In this document: one piece after another, positions 55,431 through 64,000 of the stretch
Layout: each line of letters starts with the position of its first letter
Position numbering within the stretch: position 1 is the first letter of the stretch
From: Actinomadura sp. K4S16
GTDB lineage: Bacteria > Actinomycetota > Actinomycetes > Streptosporangiales > Streptosporangiaceae
Reading direction: 5' to 3'
Length of the DNA stretch: 64,000 nt
NCBI RefSeq assembly: GCF_008327685.1
Contig: NZ_BDDE01000011.1
Coordinates: 794,774-858,773 of the forward strand
Notes under the pieces: model-generated
The model's input: only the letters and a program-made list of their open reading frames with translations
Told to the model about the DNA's origin: nothing
Databases searched by the model: none
Made by a program: the position numbers and the translations under genes

Positions 55431-57184
55431 GTGGACGGGAGGACGATGCGGACGGTGGTGCCCTCGCCGGGCGGGCTCTGGACGGTGACCCGGCCGCGCA
55501 GGGCGCCGACGCGGTCGGTGAGGCCCGCCAGGCCTCCGCGCGGGCGCGGGGCGGCACCGCCGACGCCGTCGTCGCGGACCTCGGCGGCGATCCCGTCCGG
55601 TCCCGGGCGGACGGTCAGGTGGATCGCGTCGGCGCGGGCGTGCTTGACGGCGTTGGCGAGGGCCTCGCAGAGCGCGAAGTAGAGGGTCGACTCGACCTCC
55701 GGGGGGAACCGGCCGGCGGGCAGGTCGAGGCGGACGGGCAGGGGCGTGCGGGCCGCGACCAGCTCCATCGCCGGCCCCAGCCCGGCGTCGGCGAGGATGG
55801 CCGGGTGCATGCCGCGGGCCAAGGCCTCCAGTTCGGCGACCGCCTCGGCCAGCTCCCGGCGGCAGGTGCGGGCCTGCTCCCGGGCCCGCGGGTCGGCCGC
55901 CGCGTCCTCCAGCCGGGCGAGCATCTCCTCCAGCGCGTGCAGCCGCTGCTGGGCGCTGTGCTTCAGGTCGGCGGCGAGCCGCTCGCGCTCGGCCGCCTGG
56001 ACGCGCACCAGGCGCTCGCGCGCCTCGCGCGCCCGTTCCAGGTTGGCCTGCGCGGCGGCCTGCAACCGGACGGTCTCCAGCGCGCGGCCGCCCGCGACCA
56101 GCGCCGCGTCGACGAGCGCCCCGTGGTCGCGGAGCGCGGCGGCGAGGTCGACGGTGGCGAGTGGCTCGCCGCCGGACGTGCGGACCTCGTGCCGCCAGCG
56201 GCCCTCCGCGCCTCCGGGCGCGTCGCGCATGCGGCGGCCGTCCACGTCGACGTAGCCGCCGTCGGCCCACATCCACAGGTCGAGGGCGTCGTCGCCCAGG
56301 ACGGTGCGGAGCGCGTCGCGGACGCGCGGCACCGAGAGGGGGGCGACGAGCAGCCGCTGCATCCGCTCGGCGACGGTCAGCTCGGCCAGCCGGGCGCGCA
56401 GCGCGGTACCGAGGAACGCGAGCGGCAGCACCGTGGCGAAGACGCCCTGGAAGAGGTAGACCTCCAGTACCTCCGCCAGGTCCACGTCCCTGCCGACGAG
56501 ACTGTGCTGGACCGCGAGAGCGCCGGTGACTCCGAACGTCACGGCGACCGCGACGGGGACGGCGAGCGCGCGGTCCAGCCGCCCCGCGCGCGGCAGGCGG
56601 GCCGTCAGGATCAACACCAGGGCGCCCGCCAGCACCGTCATCGCGGCGGTCATCCCGCGCTGGACGTCGTGGAACACCGCGTGCTCGGGACGCAGCGCCG
56701 GCCACGCCGCCGACGCCGCGAACCCGTTCCACGCCGGCCGGGAGACGGCGCACAGCAGCGCCTGGCCGCCGAACATGATCAGGGCGGCGGCGCCGGTCCA
56801 CAGCCGCGCGGCGGCGCCGTCCAGCCGCCCGGCCGGGTACAGCAGGACGCCGACGCCGATCGCGACGAAGAACGCCGACTGGGCGAACACCGACACCAGC
56901 GGGGCCGCGCCGGTGTTCCAGGCCGCCGCCCAGGTGACGGCCCACGCCGCGGCGGCGGCGACGAACGCCGCGCCGGTGCGGTCGGCCGTCCGCCCCGCCG
57001 CGAACAGCCCGCCCGCGACGGCGAACCCGCCGCAGCACAGGAGGGTGACCGCGGCGGCGGCGGGCTGGGCGCGCCAGTGCGGCCAGCCGCAGGCCAGCGC
57101 CGCGACCGCGACCGCCCCGCCCGCGGCGAGGGCGCGGCGGACCCGCGCGCCGAGCCACGGCGGCCACCGGGGGACGGGCCTCAC
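55418..57184 (-). CDS. NarL-type sensor histidine kinase-like protein lacking the phospho-accepting His
   Basis: 588 residues from GTG 57184 (GGAAGG six bases upstream; longer in-frame starts lie in non-coding leader). About eight membrane helices cover residues 20-300, then a degenerate sensor segment and HisKA_3/HATPase_c. The DHp motif, usually DLHDGxxQ, reads DLKHSAQQR: Lys408 occupies the phospho-His position and His409 follows. The ATPase domain looks complete: N-box CEALANAVKHA (Asn511), G1 DDGVGG (Asp538) and GLAGLTDRVGAL. It is a paralogue of the kinase at 58.2-60 kb, which has the reverse defects. Both flank one response regulator gene. Confidence 0.88.
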   Translation of the reverse strand: MRPVPRWPPWLGARVRRALAAGGAVAVAALACGWPHWRAQPAAAAVTLLCCGGFAVAGGLFAAGRTADRTGAAFVAAAAAWAVTWAAAWNTGAAPLVSVFAQSAFFVAIGVGVLLYPAGRLDGAAARLWTGAAALIMFGGQALLCAVSRPAWNGFAASAAWPALRPEHAVFHDVQRGMTAAMTVLAGALVLILTARLPRAGRLDRALAVPVAVAVTFGVTGALAVQHSLVGRDVDLAEVLEVYLFQGVFATVLPLAFLGTALRARLAELTVAERMQRLLVAPLSVPRVRDALRTVLGDDALDLWMWADGGYVDVDGRRMRDAPGGAEGRWRHEVRTSGGEPLATVDLAAALRDHGALVDAALVAGGRALETVRLQAAAQANLERAREARERLVRVQAAERERLAADLKHSAQQRLHALEEMLARLEDAAADPRAREQARTCRRELAEAVAELEALARGMHPAILADAGLGPAMELVAARTPLPVRLDLPAGRFPPEVESTLYFALCEALANAVKHARADAIHLTVRPGPDGIAAEVRDDGVGGAAPRPRGGLAGLTDRVGALRGRVTVQSPPGEGTTVRIVLPSTETP

Positions 57185-57485
57185 CGCGATCCTTCCGTGT
57201 CGTCCCGGGAAACCACCGTCCCGGACGGGGGTTTTCCCGGATGTGCGCGCGGGGCGGCACCGGGAGCATGGGCACGTGGCGGGACGGCCGCGTCGAGGAC
57301 CCGTGCACGGGCCCGCGGCGTCTCGCGGTGGCGTGCGGGGGCCACCACCGGGGTCACCTGACGCGACCGGACTCGCACGGACAGTATCCCCACCGCCGCC
57401 GCGTAAACGCGAGGGTCCGTTATTCGATCGATGCGCGGGACGCGGGCGCACGCGAGTGACGCGGGCCGGGTGTGTCCGGTACCGG
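57185..57485. other. Intergenic region between response regulator and kinase-like genes
   Basis: 301 bp without a supported gene. Its right end (about 57370-57450) is less GC-rich, with TTATTCGATCGATGCG, and may hold the promoter of the kinase-like gene. No tandem repeat or iron box was seen. Confidence 0.5.
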
Positions 57486-58160
57486 TCAGCGGGTCTCGGC
57501 GGCGCGCAGCCAGGTCAGGACGGCGAGCACCCGCTTGTTGCTGTCCTGGGGGCCGGGCGGCCCGCCGGGCGAGGTGATCTTGAGCTTGCCGAAGATGGCC
57601 CGCACGTGGTCCTCGACGGTGCGGGCGGACAGGTGCAGCCGCCTCCCGATGCCGGCGTTGGAGTGCCCCTCCGCCATCAGCGCCAGGACCTCCCGCTCGC
57701 GCCCCGACAGCCGGGCCAGCTCCTGCTCGCGGTGCCGCGCCTCGACCAGCCTGGTCACCACGTCGGGGTCGATGACGACCTCGCCGCCGACGACGCGCTC
57801 CAGCGCCGAACGCAGGTTCTCCACGTCCGTGACGTGGTCCTTCAGCAGGTACCCGACGCCGCGCGGCCTGCCGCGGAACAGCTCCATCGCCTGCGGGGTC
57901 TCGTTGAAGGCGGACAGGACGAGGACGCCGAGGCCGGGGTGGCGCTCCAGCAGCCGGCGCGCCGCGACGACGCCCTCGTTGGTGAAGGTCGGCGGCATGT
58001 GCAGGTCGAGGATCGCGGCGTCGGGCGGGTCGTCGGCGACGCGGGCCAGCAGCTCCTCGCCGGACCCGGCGGACGCCACGACCTCGATCCCGACCGTGGT
58101 GAGCAGGGTGACCAGGGCCTGCCGGAAGATCCCGCTGTCCTCCGCCACGGCTACTCGCAT
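57486..58160 (-). CDS. NarL/FixJ family response regulator
   Basis: 224 residues. The receiver (1-120) has the acidic pair in VAVAEDSGIF, phospho-acceptor Asp52 in AAILDLHMPP, and the switch Ser/Lys in VLVLSAF and YLLKDHV. The LuxR-type DNA-binding domain (~150-215) has LSGREREVLALMAEGHSNAG and LSARTVEDHVRAIFGKL. The last ~20 residues (SPGGPPGPQDSNKRV) extend the usual C-terminus. It starts 10 bases inside the upstream kinase gene, so those two are translationally coupled. The second kinase-like gene follows after 301 bp. Confidence 0.93.
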   Translation of the reverse strand: MRVAVAEDSGIFRQALVTLLTTVGIEVVASAGSGEELLARVADDPPDAAILDLHMPPTFTNEGVVAARRLLERHPGLGVLVLSAFNETPQAMELFRGRPRGVGYLLKDHVTDVENLRSALERVVGGEVVIDPDVVTRLVEARHREQELARLSGREREVLALMAEGHSNAGIGRRLHLSARTVEDHVRAIFGKLKITSPGGPPGPQDSNKRVLAVLTWLRAAETR

Positions 58161-59974
58161 GGGAGGTCCATCCTTACCGTCATGCCCGCGCGGGGGCCGC
58201 CGCCGACTTCCACCTCACCGCGCAGGGCCCTGATCCGGCCGGACGTACCGGCCAGTGCGGCGGCGGGATCGGCGGAGCCGGCGCCGTCGAGTCCGACCTC
58301 GGCGACGACGCGTCCGTCCTCCTCGCCGACCCGCACGAGGATCCGGGTCGCACGGGCGAGGTCGACAGCGTACGACAGCGTCTCGCAAAGCGCGGTGTAA
58401 AGCGTGGACTCGACCTCTCGGGAGAACCGCCGCGGCGTGACGTCGAGCGCCACCCGGGTGCCGAGCCGCTCGGCGACGACCTCCAGCGCCGGGCCGAGGC
58501 CGTCCTGGACGAGCAGCGCCGGCTGCACCTCGCGCGCGAGCGTGCGCAACTCGGCGAGGGCCTGCTTCAGCTCGGCGCGGCACGTGCGGGCGTGCTCCTT
58601 CACCGCCGGGTCGCCGGTGACGGCCTCCAGCGTGCCGAGCATCGCGCCGAGCGCCAGCAGCCGCTGCTGCGCGCCGTCGTGCAGGTCGCGGGCGAGGCGT
58701 TCGCGCTCGGCGGCCTCGGCCCGGACGAGGCGCCGGTAGGCGGCCCTGACCTGCTCCAGGCCCGCCTGCACGCCGGCCTGCAGCCGCGCGGTCTCCAGTG
58801 CCCGGCCGCCCGCGACGAGCGCGGCCTCCACGAGGGAGCCGTGGTCGCGGAGCGCGCCGCCGAGCTCGACGACCGCGAGCGGCTCCCCGGCGGCGCCCCG
58901 CACCCGGTGCCGCCAGCGCCCTCCGTCGCCCGCCGGACCGCCGTCCTCCAAGCGCTCCGCGCCGTCGGCCTCCGGGTCCAGGTCGACGGGACGCCCCGCG
59001 GTGTCGACGTAGGTCTGCTCCGTCGGCGCCCAGAACCACAGCTCCAGCGTCGGGTCGTGCAGGACGTCGCGCAGCGCGTCGCGGACCCGTTCGACCGACA
59101 CCGGGGCGGTCAGCCGGAGCATCCGCCCCGCGACGGCCAGCTCGGCGATGCGCAGCCGCAGCCCCGAGGCCAGCAGGGTCAGCGGGACCAGGACGACGAT
59201 CGCGCCCTGGACCACGTAGACGTGCAGCAGGTCGTCCAGCGGGATCGACGGCTCCATGGTGGGCTTCTGGGTGAGCGCCGCCGAGACGCCGACGAACCCG
59301 ATCGCGACGGTGACGGGCAGCGCGAGCAGGCGCCGCATCCGCCCCATCCGCGGCAGCCGCAGCGCGAGGACGACGAGGAACGCGAGGGCGAGGAAGAGGT
59401 ACAGCCCGGCGGAGACCCGCAGCACGGTCTCGAAGGTCTCCAGGTCGGGGTAGAGGGCGGGCCACCAGACCGACTCGCCCCGGAACGCGGCCCATTCCGG
59501 CTCGGACGTGACCCACATCGCCGTGGGGCAGCCCCACAGGATCACGCACGCCATGGCGGTCCAGATCCGGTCGGCCAGGTACTCCAGCCGCCCGCCCGGG
59601 TAGAGCAGGACGCCGACGGCGAGCGCGAGGTAGAAGTCGGCCTGCGCGTAGGGCGACATGATGGGCCCGAAGGTCGCGTCCCAGCTCGCGGCCCAGTTGA
59701 CCGCCCAGAACACCGACGCGGCCGCGAACAGCAGCCCGGTGCGGCGGGTGCGCGGCCCGGTCGCGAGCAGCACGCCCACCACGGCGATGGCGGCGCAGCT
59801 CACCAGCGTGATCGCGGCGGCCGCCGGATGGTCCCGCCAGTAGGGCCAGCCCGCGAGGAGCGCCAGCCCCGCGACCGCCGCCCCGGCGACGAGCGCGCGC
59901 CTCGTCTCCGTCCCGAACCACGGCGGCGACCTGCGCCTGCGTGGCGCGGAAATCACCACGACCATCCTTTCCAT
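58151..59974 (-). CDS. NarL-type sensor histidine kinase with intact His but degenerate ATPase domain
   Basis: 607 residues from ATG 59974 (GAGG seven bases upstream). About eight to ten membrane helices (30-310) are followed by a HisKA_3 domain with a standard motif DLHDGAQQR (His432) and a HATPase_c-like domain. The ATPase motifs are broken. The N-box reads CETLSYAVDLA, with Tyr535 for the Mg-binding Asn. G1 reads LDGAGS, with Leu562 for the adenine-contacting Asp of DxGxG. G2 reads LAGTSGRIRAL. As written it should not bind ATP well. The kinase-like paralogue downstream keeps these motifs but lacks the His. Confidence 0.88.
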   Translation of the reverse strand: MERMVVVISAPRRRRSPPWFGTETRRALVAGAAVAGLALLAGWPYWRDHPAAAAITLVSCAAIAVVGVLLATGPRTRRTGLLFAAASVFWAVNWAASWDATFGPIMSPYAQADFYLALAVGVLLYPGGRLEYLADRIWTAMACVILWGCPTAMWVTSEPEWAAFRGESVWWPALYPDLETFETVLRVSAGLYLFLALAFLVVLALRLPRMGRMRRLLALPVTVAIGFVGVSAALTQKPTMEPSIPLDDLLHVYVVQGAIVVLVPLTLLASGLRLRIAELAVAGRMLRLTAPVSVERVRDALRDVLHDPTLELWFWAPTEQTYVDTAGRPVDLDPEADGAERLEDGGPAGDGGRWRHRVRGAAGEPLAVVELGGALRDHGSLVEAALVAGGRALETARLQAGVQAGLEQVRAAYRRLVRAEAAERERLARDLHDGAQQRLLALGAMLGTLEAVTGDPAVKEHARTCRAELKQALAELRTLAREVQPALLVQDGLGPALEVVAERLGTRVALDVTPRRFSREVESTLYTALCETLSYAVDLARATRILVRVGEEDGRVVAEVGLDGAGSADPAAALAGTSGRIRALRGEVEVGGGPRAGMTVRMDLPCE

Positions 59975-60074
59975 GCTGGTGCCTCGGTCCGCATCCTGCC
60001 ACCGCGAACCCACGGGGCGCCGGTCCGTGCTTTCCCGGACCCGGCACGGCCGCGCGCCGCGCGCCGGCCCCCGG

Positions 60075-60752
60075 TCACTCGTGCGGCGCGGCGTGCGCGC
60101 CTTGGAGGGTGACGGCGGCGTTCCTGTGGGCGCGGGCGACGCGCTCGGTCTCGGCCGGGTCGCCGCCTTCGACGATGAGGTCCAGGATGTGGCCGTGCTC
60201 GACGACGGAGCGGCGGGCGCGGCCGGGGAGGCAACCGAAGGACGAGCGGCGCATGTGGTCCAGCCGCGTCCACTCGGCCTCCAGCAGGGAGCGCAGGTGC
60301 GGGTCCGGGCAGTGCTCGTAGATCGAGAAGTGGAACTCGCGGTTGAGCGCGGTGAACGCCGCCGGGTCGAACTGCTCCAGCGCCTCGGCCATCCTGTCGT
60401 TGATCTCGCGGGAGGCGGCGACGTGCCCGGCCGTCATGCGCGGCGCGGAGATCGCGGTGGCGTAGCCCTCCAGCCGGGCGAGGACCTGCAGCGTGTGCTC
60501 GACCTGCTCGGCGTCGAAGACCGCGACGCGGGCGCCGACGTTGCGCACCACCTCCACCAGCCCGTCGGACTGGAGCCGGCGGAGCGCCTCGCGCAGCGGG
60601 ATCGTGCTGACCCCGGCCTCCTGGGCGAGCTGGTTGATGACCAGCCGGTATCCGGGAACGTAGATGCCTTCGAGGATGCGCGACCGCAGCAGCCCGTAGC
60701 AGAACTCGACCTTGCTCTCCCTGGTCCGGTCCTGCTTCTTCGCGGCAGCCAA
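60075..60752 (-). CDS. GntR family regulator (FadR/FCD subfamily)
   Basis: 225 residues. TTG 60752 was chosen because GGAGG lies eight bases upstream and the protein then begins AAAKKQDRTRESKVEFCYG. Longer in-frame starts add an Arg/Gly-rich region without family similarity. The winged helix (20-85) has LAQEAGVSTIPLREALRRLQ and the FCD effector domain (90-215) has metal-ligand-type residues in ALNREFHFSIYEHC and HGHILDLIVEGG. It probably senses a small carboxylate. No obvious target gene is adjacent, since the polymerase IV gene upstream has its own SOS box. Confidence 0.88.
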   Translation of the reverse strand: MAAAKKQDRTRESKVEFCYGLLRSRILEGIYVPGYRLVINQLAQEAGVSTIPLREALRRLQSDGLVEVVRNVGARVAVFDAEQVEHTLQVLARLEGYATAISAPRMTAGHVAASREINDRMAEALEQFDPAAFTALNREFHFSIYEHCPDPHLRSLLEAEWTRLDHMRRSSFGCLPGRARRSVVEHGHILDLIVEGGDPAETERVARAHRNAAVTLQGAHAAPHE

Positions 60753-60915
60753 CCCGGTCCTCCTCGTCCTCGGGCCGCGCTCCCGGACGCGCCCGCCGGC
60801 CCGGTCGCCGCGACCCGCCCGTCCGCCCCGCCGCAGGCGCGCGGGCCGTCCGGGTTCCTCGTGTCGGCTCATCATTGTCCCCGACGGCCAAGACCGGAAA
60901 GACCTTCACGTTCGT

Positions 60916-62097
60916 TCAGTCGGGCGGCAGCGGCGCCGCGATGCCCTGGTCGCGGCCGAGCAGCACGCCGCGGGTGATGGCGGACGAGCCGAACCGGTCC
61001 CGGACGCCGTCGACCGCCTCGTCCACCGCCCTCGCCTGGTCGAACGGCAGCACGAGCTGGACGGCGCGGTCGTCGTGCAGGTTGCCGAGCGAGAGGCCGA
61101 TCAGCGTCAGGCCGCGGTCCTCGATCATCGGCGTGGCGGCGGCGAGCAGGCCCCGCGCCGCCGCCAGGACCATGGGCGTCTCGGCGGTCGCCTGGGCCAG
61201 CGTGTGCGAGCGCGTGACCCGGGCGAAGTCGCCGAACCGCAGCCGGAGGGTGACCGTCCGGCAGACGCGGCGGGCCTTGCGCAGCCGTCCGCCGAGCCGG
61301 TCGACGAGCCCGACGAGCAGCACGTCCAGCTCAGCCGCCGTGCGCCGGCGCCGCCCGAGCGCCCGCTGCGCCCCGATCGACCGGCGCCGCACGCCCGTCC
61401 GCACCGGGCGGGGGTCGCGGTTGTGCGCCAGCGCGTACAGGTGGCGGCCCGCTCCCGGGCCGAGCATCGAGGCCAGCGTGGACTCCGGCATGTCGGCCAC
61501 GTCCCCGACCGTCCGCACGCCGAACCCGGCGAGCTTGGCGGCGGTCGCGGGCCCGACGCCCCACAGCCGCCGCACCGGCAGCGGGCGCAGGAACTCCAGC
61601 TCGCCGTCCGGCGGCACCACCAGCAGCCCGTCGGGCTTGGCGACGCCGCTGGCGACCTTGGCGAGGAACTTGGTGCGCGCGACCCCCACCGTGATCGGCA
61701 GGCCGACCTCCTCGGCGATCTCGCGGCGGAGCCGGACCGCGACGTCCACCGCCGGGCGGCGCAGCCCGTCGGCATCGAGGAACGCCTCGTCGATCGACAG
61801 GCCCTCCACCAGCGGCGTCGTGGCCCGGAACACCGCGAAGACCGCCTTGCTCGCCGCGGTGTAGGCGCTCATGCGCGGCGGGACGACGACGGCCCGCGGG
61901 CACAGCCGGCGCGCCTGGCCGCCGCTCATCGCCGTCCGCACGCCGCAGGCCTTGGCCTCGTAGCTCGCCGCCAGCACCACGCCCGTTCCGACGATCACCG
62001 GCCGCCCCCGCAGCGCGGGGTCGTCGCGCTGCTCGACCGACGCGTAGAACGCGTCCAGGTCGGCATGCAGGATCGTCGCGCCACCGGACACGAACAT
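60916..62097 (-). CDS. dinB: DNA polymerase IV (DinB, Y-family)
   Basis: 393 residues; translesion DNA polymerase. Catalytic motifs: HADLDAFYASVEQ (first metal Asp), VVLAASYEAKACGVRTAM, and GLSIDEAFLDAD (second Asp-Glu pair). HhH region LWGVGPATAAKLAGFGVRTV and a little-finger domain follow. The C-terminus ends without a clear beta-clamp motif of the QLxLF type, although VQLVLPFD at ~350 would serve. ATG 62097 lies inside a LexA box, so the mRNA may be leaderless or start at GTG 62091 instead. SOS induction is expected. Confidence 0.92.
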   Translation of the reverse strand: MFVSGGATILHADLDAFYASVEQRDDPALRGRPVIVGTGVVLAASYEAKACGVRTAMSGGQARRLCPRAVVVPPRMSAYTAASKAVFAVFRATTPLVEGLSIDEAFLDADGLRRPAVDVAVRLRREIAEEVGLPITVGVARTKFLAKVASGVAKPDGLLVVPPDGELEFLRPLPVRRLWGVGPATAAKLAGFGVRTVGDVADMPESTLASMLGPGAGRHLYALAHNRDPRPVRTGVRRRSIGAQRALGRRRRTAAELDVLLVGLVDRLGGRLRKARRVCRTVTLRLRFGDFARVTRSHTLAQATAETPMVLAAARGLLAAATPMIEDRGLTLIGLSLGNLHDDRAVQLVLPFDQARAVDEAVDGVRDRFGSSAITRGVLLGRDQGIAAPLPPD

Positions 62098-62104
62098 ATG
62101 TTCG
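62091..62104. promoter_or_regulatory. LexA (SOS) box
   Basis: CGAACATATGTTCG is a perfect palindrome matching the actinobacterial SOS consensus CGAAC-N4-GTTCG. It overlaps the dinB start codon. Confidence 0.85.
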
Positions 62105-62185
62105 CATGCCCGCCCGCCGGCACGCGATACGGGGTGGGCGGGAGATCCGGCCGTCGCTCCTGGTGGCGGGCCCTTTGGACGGGCA

Positions 62186-62221
62186 GAGGGCCCGTCGCGG
62201 CAAGCGTCGCGACGGGCCCTC
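62186..62221 (-). terminator. Terminator downstream of the GH48 gene
   Basis: The perfect 14-bp arms GAGGGCCCGTCGCG and complement (62186-62199 and 62208-62221) have an 8-base loop, 13 bases after the cellulase stop. Confidence 0.82.
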
Positions 62222-62233
62222 GTGCGATGGGTG

Positions 62234-64000
62234 TCACTCGTTGAAGAGGCGGCCGTAGTCGGCCATGGCCAGGGCTATGTCCGCCTGGGCCCAGAAGCGG
62301 TGGTAGGTGAACACCGGCACCGTGGAACTCTGGCCGCTGGCGTACGCCCACACGCGCGCGTAGTCGGGGTCGCTCTTGTAGAAGGAGCGGATGGACATGA
62401 ACGTCGAACTGGAGTTGATCGGGTCGCCGTTCGGCATCTTGCCGCTCCAGCCGGAGGGGATGTAGACCGGGTCCGCGATGCGCTTGTAGTCGGACTTGCT
62501 CTCCTGGACGGAGACGCCCTTCGCGTCGGTGTGCTTCCAGATGGCGTCGAGCAGGTCCTTGGCGGTCTGCTTGGCGTCGGCGTCACCGGACTTTGCGGCG
62601 TAGTACGCCAGGGTCTTGGCGTACGCGGCGGCCACGCCGACGTCGTCGGTGTAGTCCTGCACCGAGACGTGCAGGCCGGTGTTCGCGGCCGGCATCCCGG
62701 TGGCCGACGACCAGTTCGCGTCGGGCTGCCCCGTCCACTTGAGGGTGGACGGGATCTTGATGCCGCCCGTGGACGGGTCGACCGTCGTCTGCGACAGCGC
62801 CCAGGAGACCCACTTGTCGAGGATCGCCTTGGCGGACGCGTCGCCGGTGACCTGGTAGTACTCGGCCACGCGCTCCATCGACCACGCCTGGAAGCCGAAC
62901 CACTGGTTGCTCGGCGGGTCGTGGTAGACGGGCTGCCAGTCGTAGGCCATGCCGAAGAACTCGGTCAGGCCGGTCGGGGGCGTGCTGTAGCTGCCCTCCC
63001 AGCTGTTGGTGACGCCGCCGGCGATCGCGCCCTCGGCGGACTGCAGCCACTTGTAGAGCTGGAGCTGCCGGGTGAGGCTCTTGTCCCAGTCGGCCTTGGC
63101 CGTCGCGCCCTTCGGCGCGAGCGCTGCGTCGTTCACCAGGGCGTAGGCGGCCAGGGGGTTCTGGTAGCCGAAGTGCGAGGCGCCGTCGCCGATGCGCCAC
63201 GACCATCCGGCGTTCGTGTCCGTGGCGCCGCCCCAGGCGTAGTACCAGGACAGCAGGTAGTGCTCGCTGTCCTTGCCCGACCCGGCGGGGCAGGACGTGG
63301 GCGAATGGCAGTCGCCGATCTTCTTGAAGTACTTGTCGAAGAACGAGTAGCGCAGGTAGTCGCCCATCTTTCCGGCCTTGGCCACGGTGGCCGAGACGTC
63401 ACCGGAGTTGCCTTGCTCCTTGGCCCAGGCGTTCGCCCAGTACGCGGCCTGGATGGCGCGCGCGTCGGCGTCCGGCGCGTCGGTGAACTTCCACTGCTTG
63501 GCGTAGGAGGAGTCCTTGATGAACAGGTCGAGGTAGCCGTTGGTGCCGCCGAACGCGAACTTGTCGCACGTCGGCTGCGGGACGGTCTCGAACACCGACT
63601 CCTGCGCTCCGCGCTGGTAGGTGTTGATGTAGGAGGGGCCGTCCGCGCTCGGGCCGTTCTCGCAGCCGCCGCCGGGCGTGTTGCCGTACCCGTAGACGTT
63701 GTCCACGTCCTGCAGCCAGTGCATCCCGTAGATGTCGTCGGTGCCGTAGGCGGACTTCAGCTCGCTCGCGATCGGGTCCTGCCCGACCGGGACGCTCCCG
63801 TCGATCTGCGACGGGTAGTCGCTCACCTCGGGGTGCTCGGAGGCGTAGGTGGCGGGCTTGGAGGCGTTGTAGAAGGAGTTCGTCGGCTGGTCCGCGTGCG
63901 TCGGGATCATGTACTTCTCCATCAGCGCCCAGGAGGCGTTGAAGGGGGCCCAGTTCTGCGTGACCTTGCCGTACATGGCCTCCAGCCAGATGAGGTAGCT
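62234..64000 (-). CDS. Glycoside hydrolase family 48 cellulase (reducing-end cellobiohydrolase), 5' end outside window
   Basis: At least 588 residues of a GH48 exo-cellulase. The visible part begins SYLIWLEAMYGKVTQNW at the window edge and includes YGMHWLQDVDNVYGYG, PTHADQPTNSFYN, INTYQRGAQESVFETVPQP, WSWRIGDGASHFGYQNP and FFGMAYDWQPVYHDPPSNQW. It ends DIALAMADYGRLFNE, the normal C-terminus of the catalytic domain, so no C-terminal cellulose-binding module is present. The N-terminus, with signal peptide and any binding module, lies outside. GH48 enzymes are core components of secreted cellulase systems, so the host is probably a plant-biomass degrader. Confidence 0.93.
   Translation of the reverse strand, partial: SYLIWLEAMYGKVTQNWAPFNASWALMEKYMIPTHADQPTNSFYNASKPATYASEHPEVSDYPSQIDGSVPVGQDPIASELKSAYGTDDIYGMHWLQDVDNVYGYGNTPGGGCENGPSADGPSYINTYQRGAQESVFETVPQPTCDKFAFGGTNGYLDLFIKDSSYAKQWKFTDAPDADARAIQAAYWANAWAKEQGNSGDVSATVAKAGKMGDYLRYSFFDKYFKKIGDCHSPTSCPAGSGKDSEHYLLSWYYAWGGATDTNAGWSWRIGDGASHFGYQNPLAAYALVNDAALAPKGATAKADWDKSLTRQLQLYKWLQSAEGAIAGGVTNSWEGSYSTPPTGLTEFFGMAYDWQPVYHDPPSNQWFGFQAWSMERVAEYYQVTGDASAKAILDKWVSWALSQTTVDPSTGGIKIPSTLKWTGQPDANWSSATGMPAANTGLHVSVQDYTDDVGVAAAYAKTLAYYAAKSGDADAKQTAKDLLDAIWKHTDAKGVSVQESKSDYKRIADPVYIPSGWSGKMPNGDPINSSSTFMSIRSFYKSDPDYARVWAYASGQSSTVPVFTYHRFWAQADIALAMADYGRLFNE

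Overview
The window is very GC-rich DNA with long back-to-back actinobacterial genes, frequent GTG/TTG starts, DmdR/IdeR-type iron boxes, an actinobacterial LexA box and a family-48 cellulase. It looks like chromosome from a filamentous actinomycete of the Actinomadura/Streptosporangiales kind. The genus is inferred from gene content only.

Layout. (1) 1-7.3 kb: a branched-chain-amino-acid-type ABC importer (livG-livF-livH-livM-livK, minus strand; livK is cut by the window edge), a TetR regulator and an acyl-CoA synthetase. The importer operon and the synthetase gene carry almost identical 20-bp operators. (2) 7.4-9.6 kb: a membrane SpoIIE-type phosphatase and a secreted PHB-depolymerase-like esterase. 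(3) 9.6-25.7 kb and 41.9-50.5 kb: a siderophore cluster in two blocks. It holds MbtH, ornithine N5-hydroxylase, a siderophore-binding lipoprotein, a 4015-residue NRPS, salicylate synthase, salicylate-AMP ligase preceded by a tiny PanD-like ORF, an EntS-like exporter, an ArCP-Cy-A-PCP NRPS and two FecCD permeases. Six iron boxes cover every transcription unit. The predicted product is hydroxyphenyl-oxazoline (or thiazoline)-Gly-beta-Ala-N-methyl-N5-hydroxyOrn-(cyclic) hydroxyOrn, a madurastatin/oxachelin-like mixed phenolate-hydroxamate ligand. (4) 25.7-30.4 kb: DNA glycosylase, macrodomain protein, DnaQ-like exonuclease, isochorismatase-fold hydrolase, and an ECF sigma factor with a membrane partner. 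(5) 30.4-33.35 kb: a Ro60 (Rsr/TROVE) gene preceded by Y RNAs. There is one short Y-type hairpin, one YrlA-type RNA with a permuted tRNA-like module, one diverged copy, and a DUF6939-like gene between them. (6) 33.35-41.9 kb: a PadR/GyrI-like pair and two large Ser/Thr kinases with beta-propeller C-termini. (7) 50.5-55.4 kb: a TetR-controlled ABC-2 exporter, a STAS protein, a truncated MpaB-family remnant and another TetR. (8) 55.4-60 kb: one NarL-type response regulator flanked by two paralogous sensor kinases with complementary defects. One lacks the phospho-accepting histidine, the other lacks the ATP-binding residues. (9) 60-64 kb: GntR/FCD regulator, SOS-controlled DNA polymerase IV, and GH48 cellulase (5' end outside the window).

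The two most unusual items are the Ro60/Y-RNA locus, including a permuted Ro-site look-alike over the rsr ribosome-binding site, and the apparently complementary histidine-kinase pair. The siderophore NRPS has its own oddities: a condensation domain without the HH motif, an A-less and TE-less terminal module, and a translationally coupled 46-residue PanD fragment.
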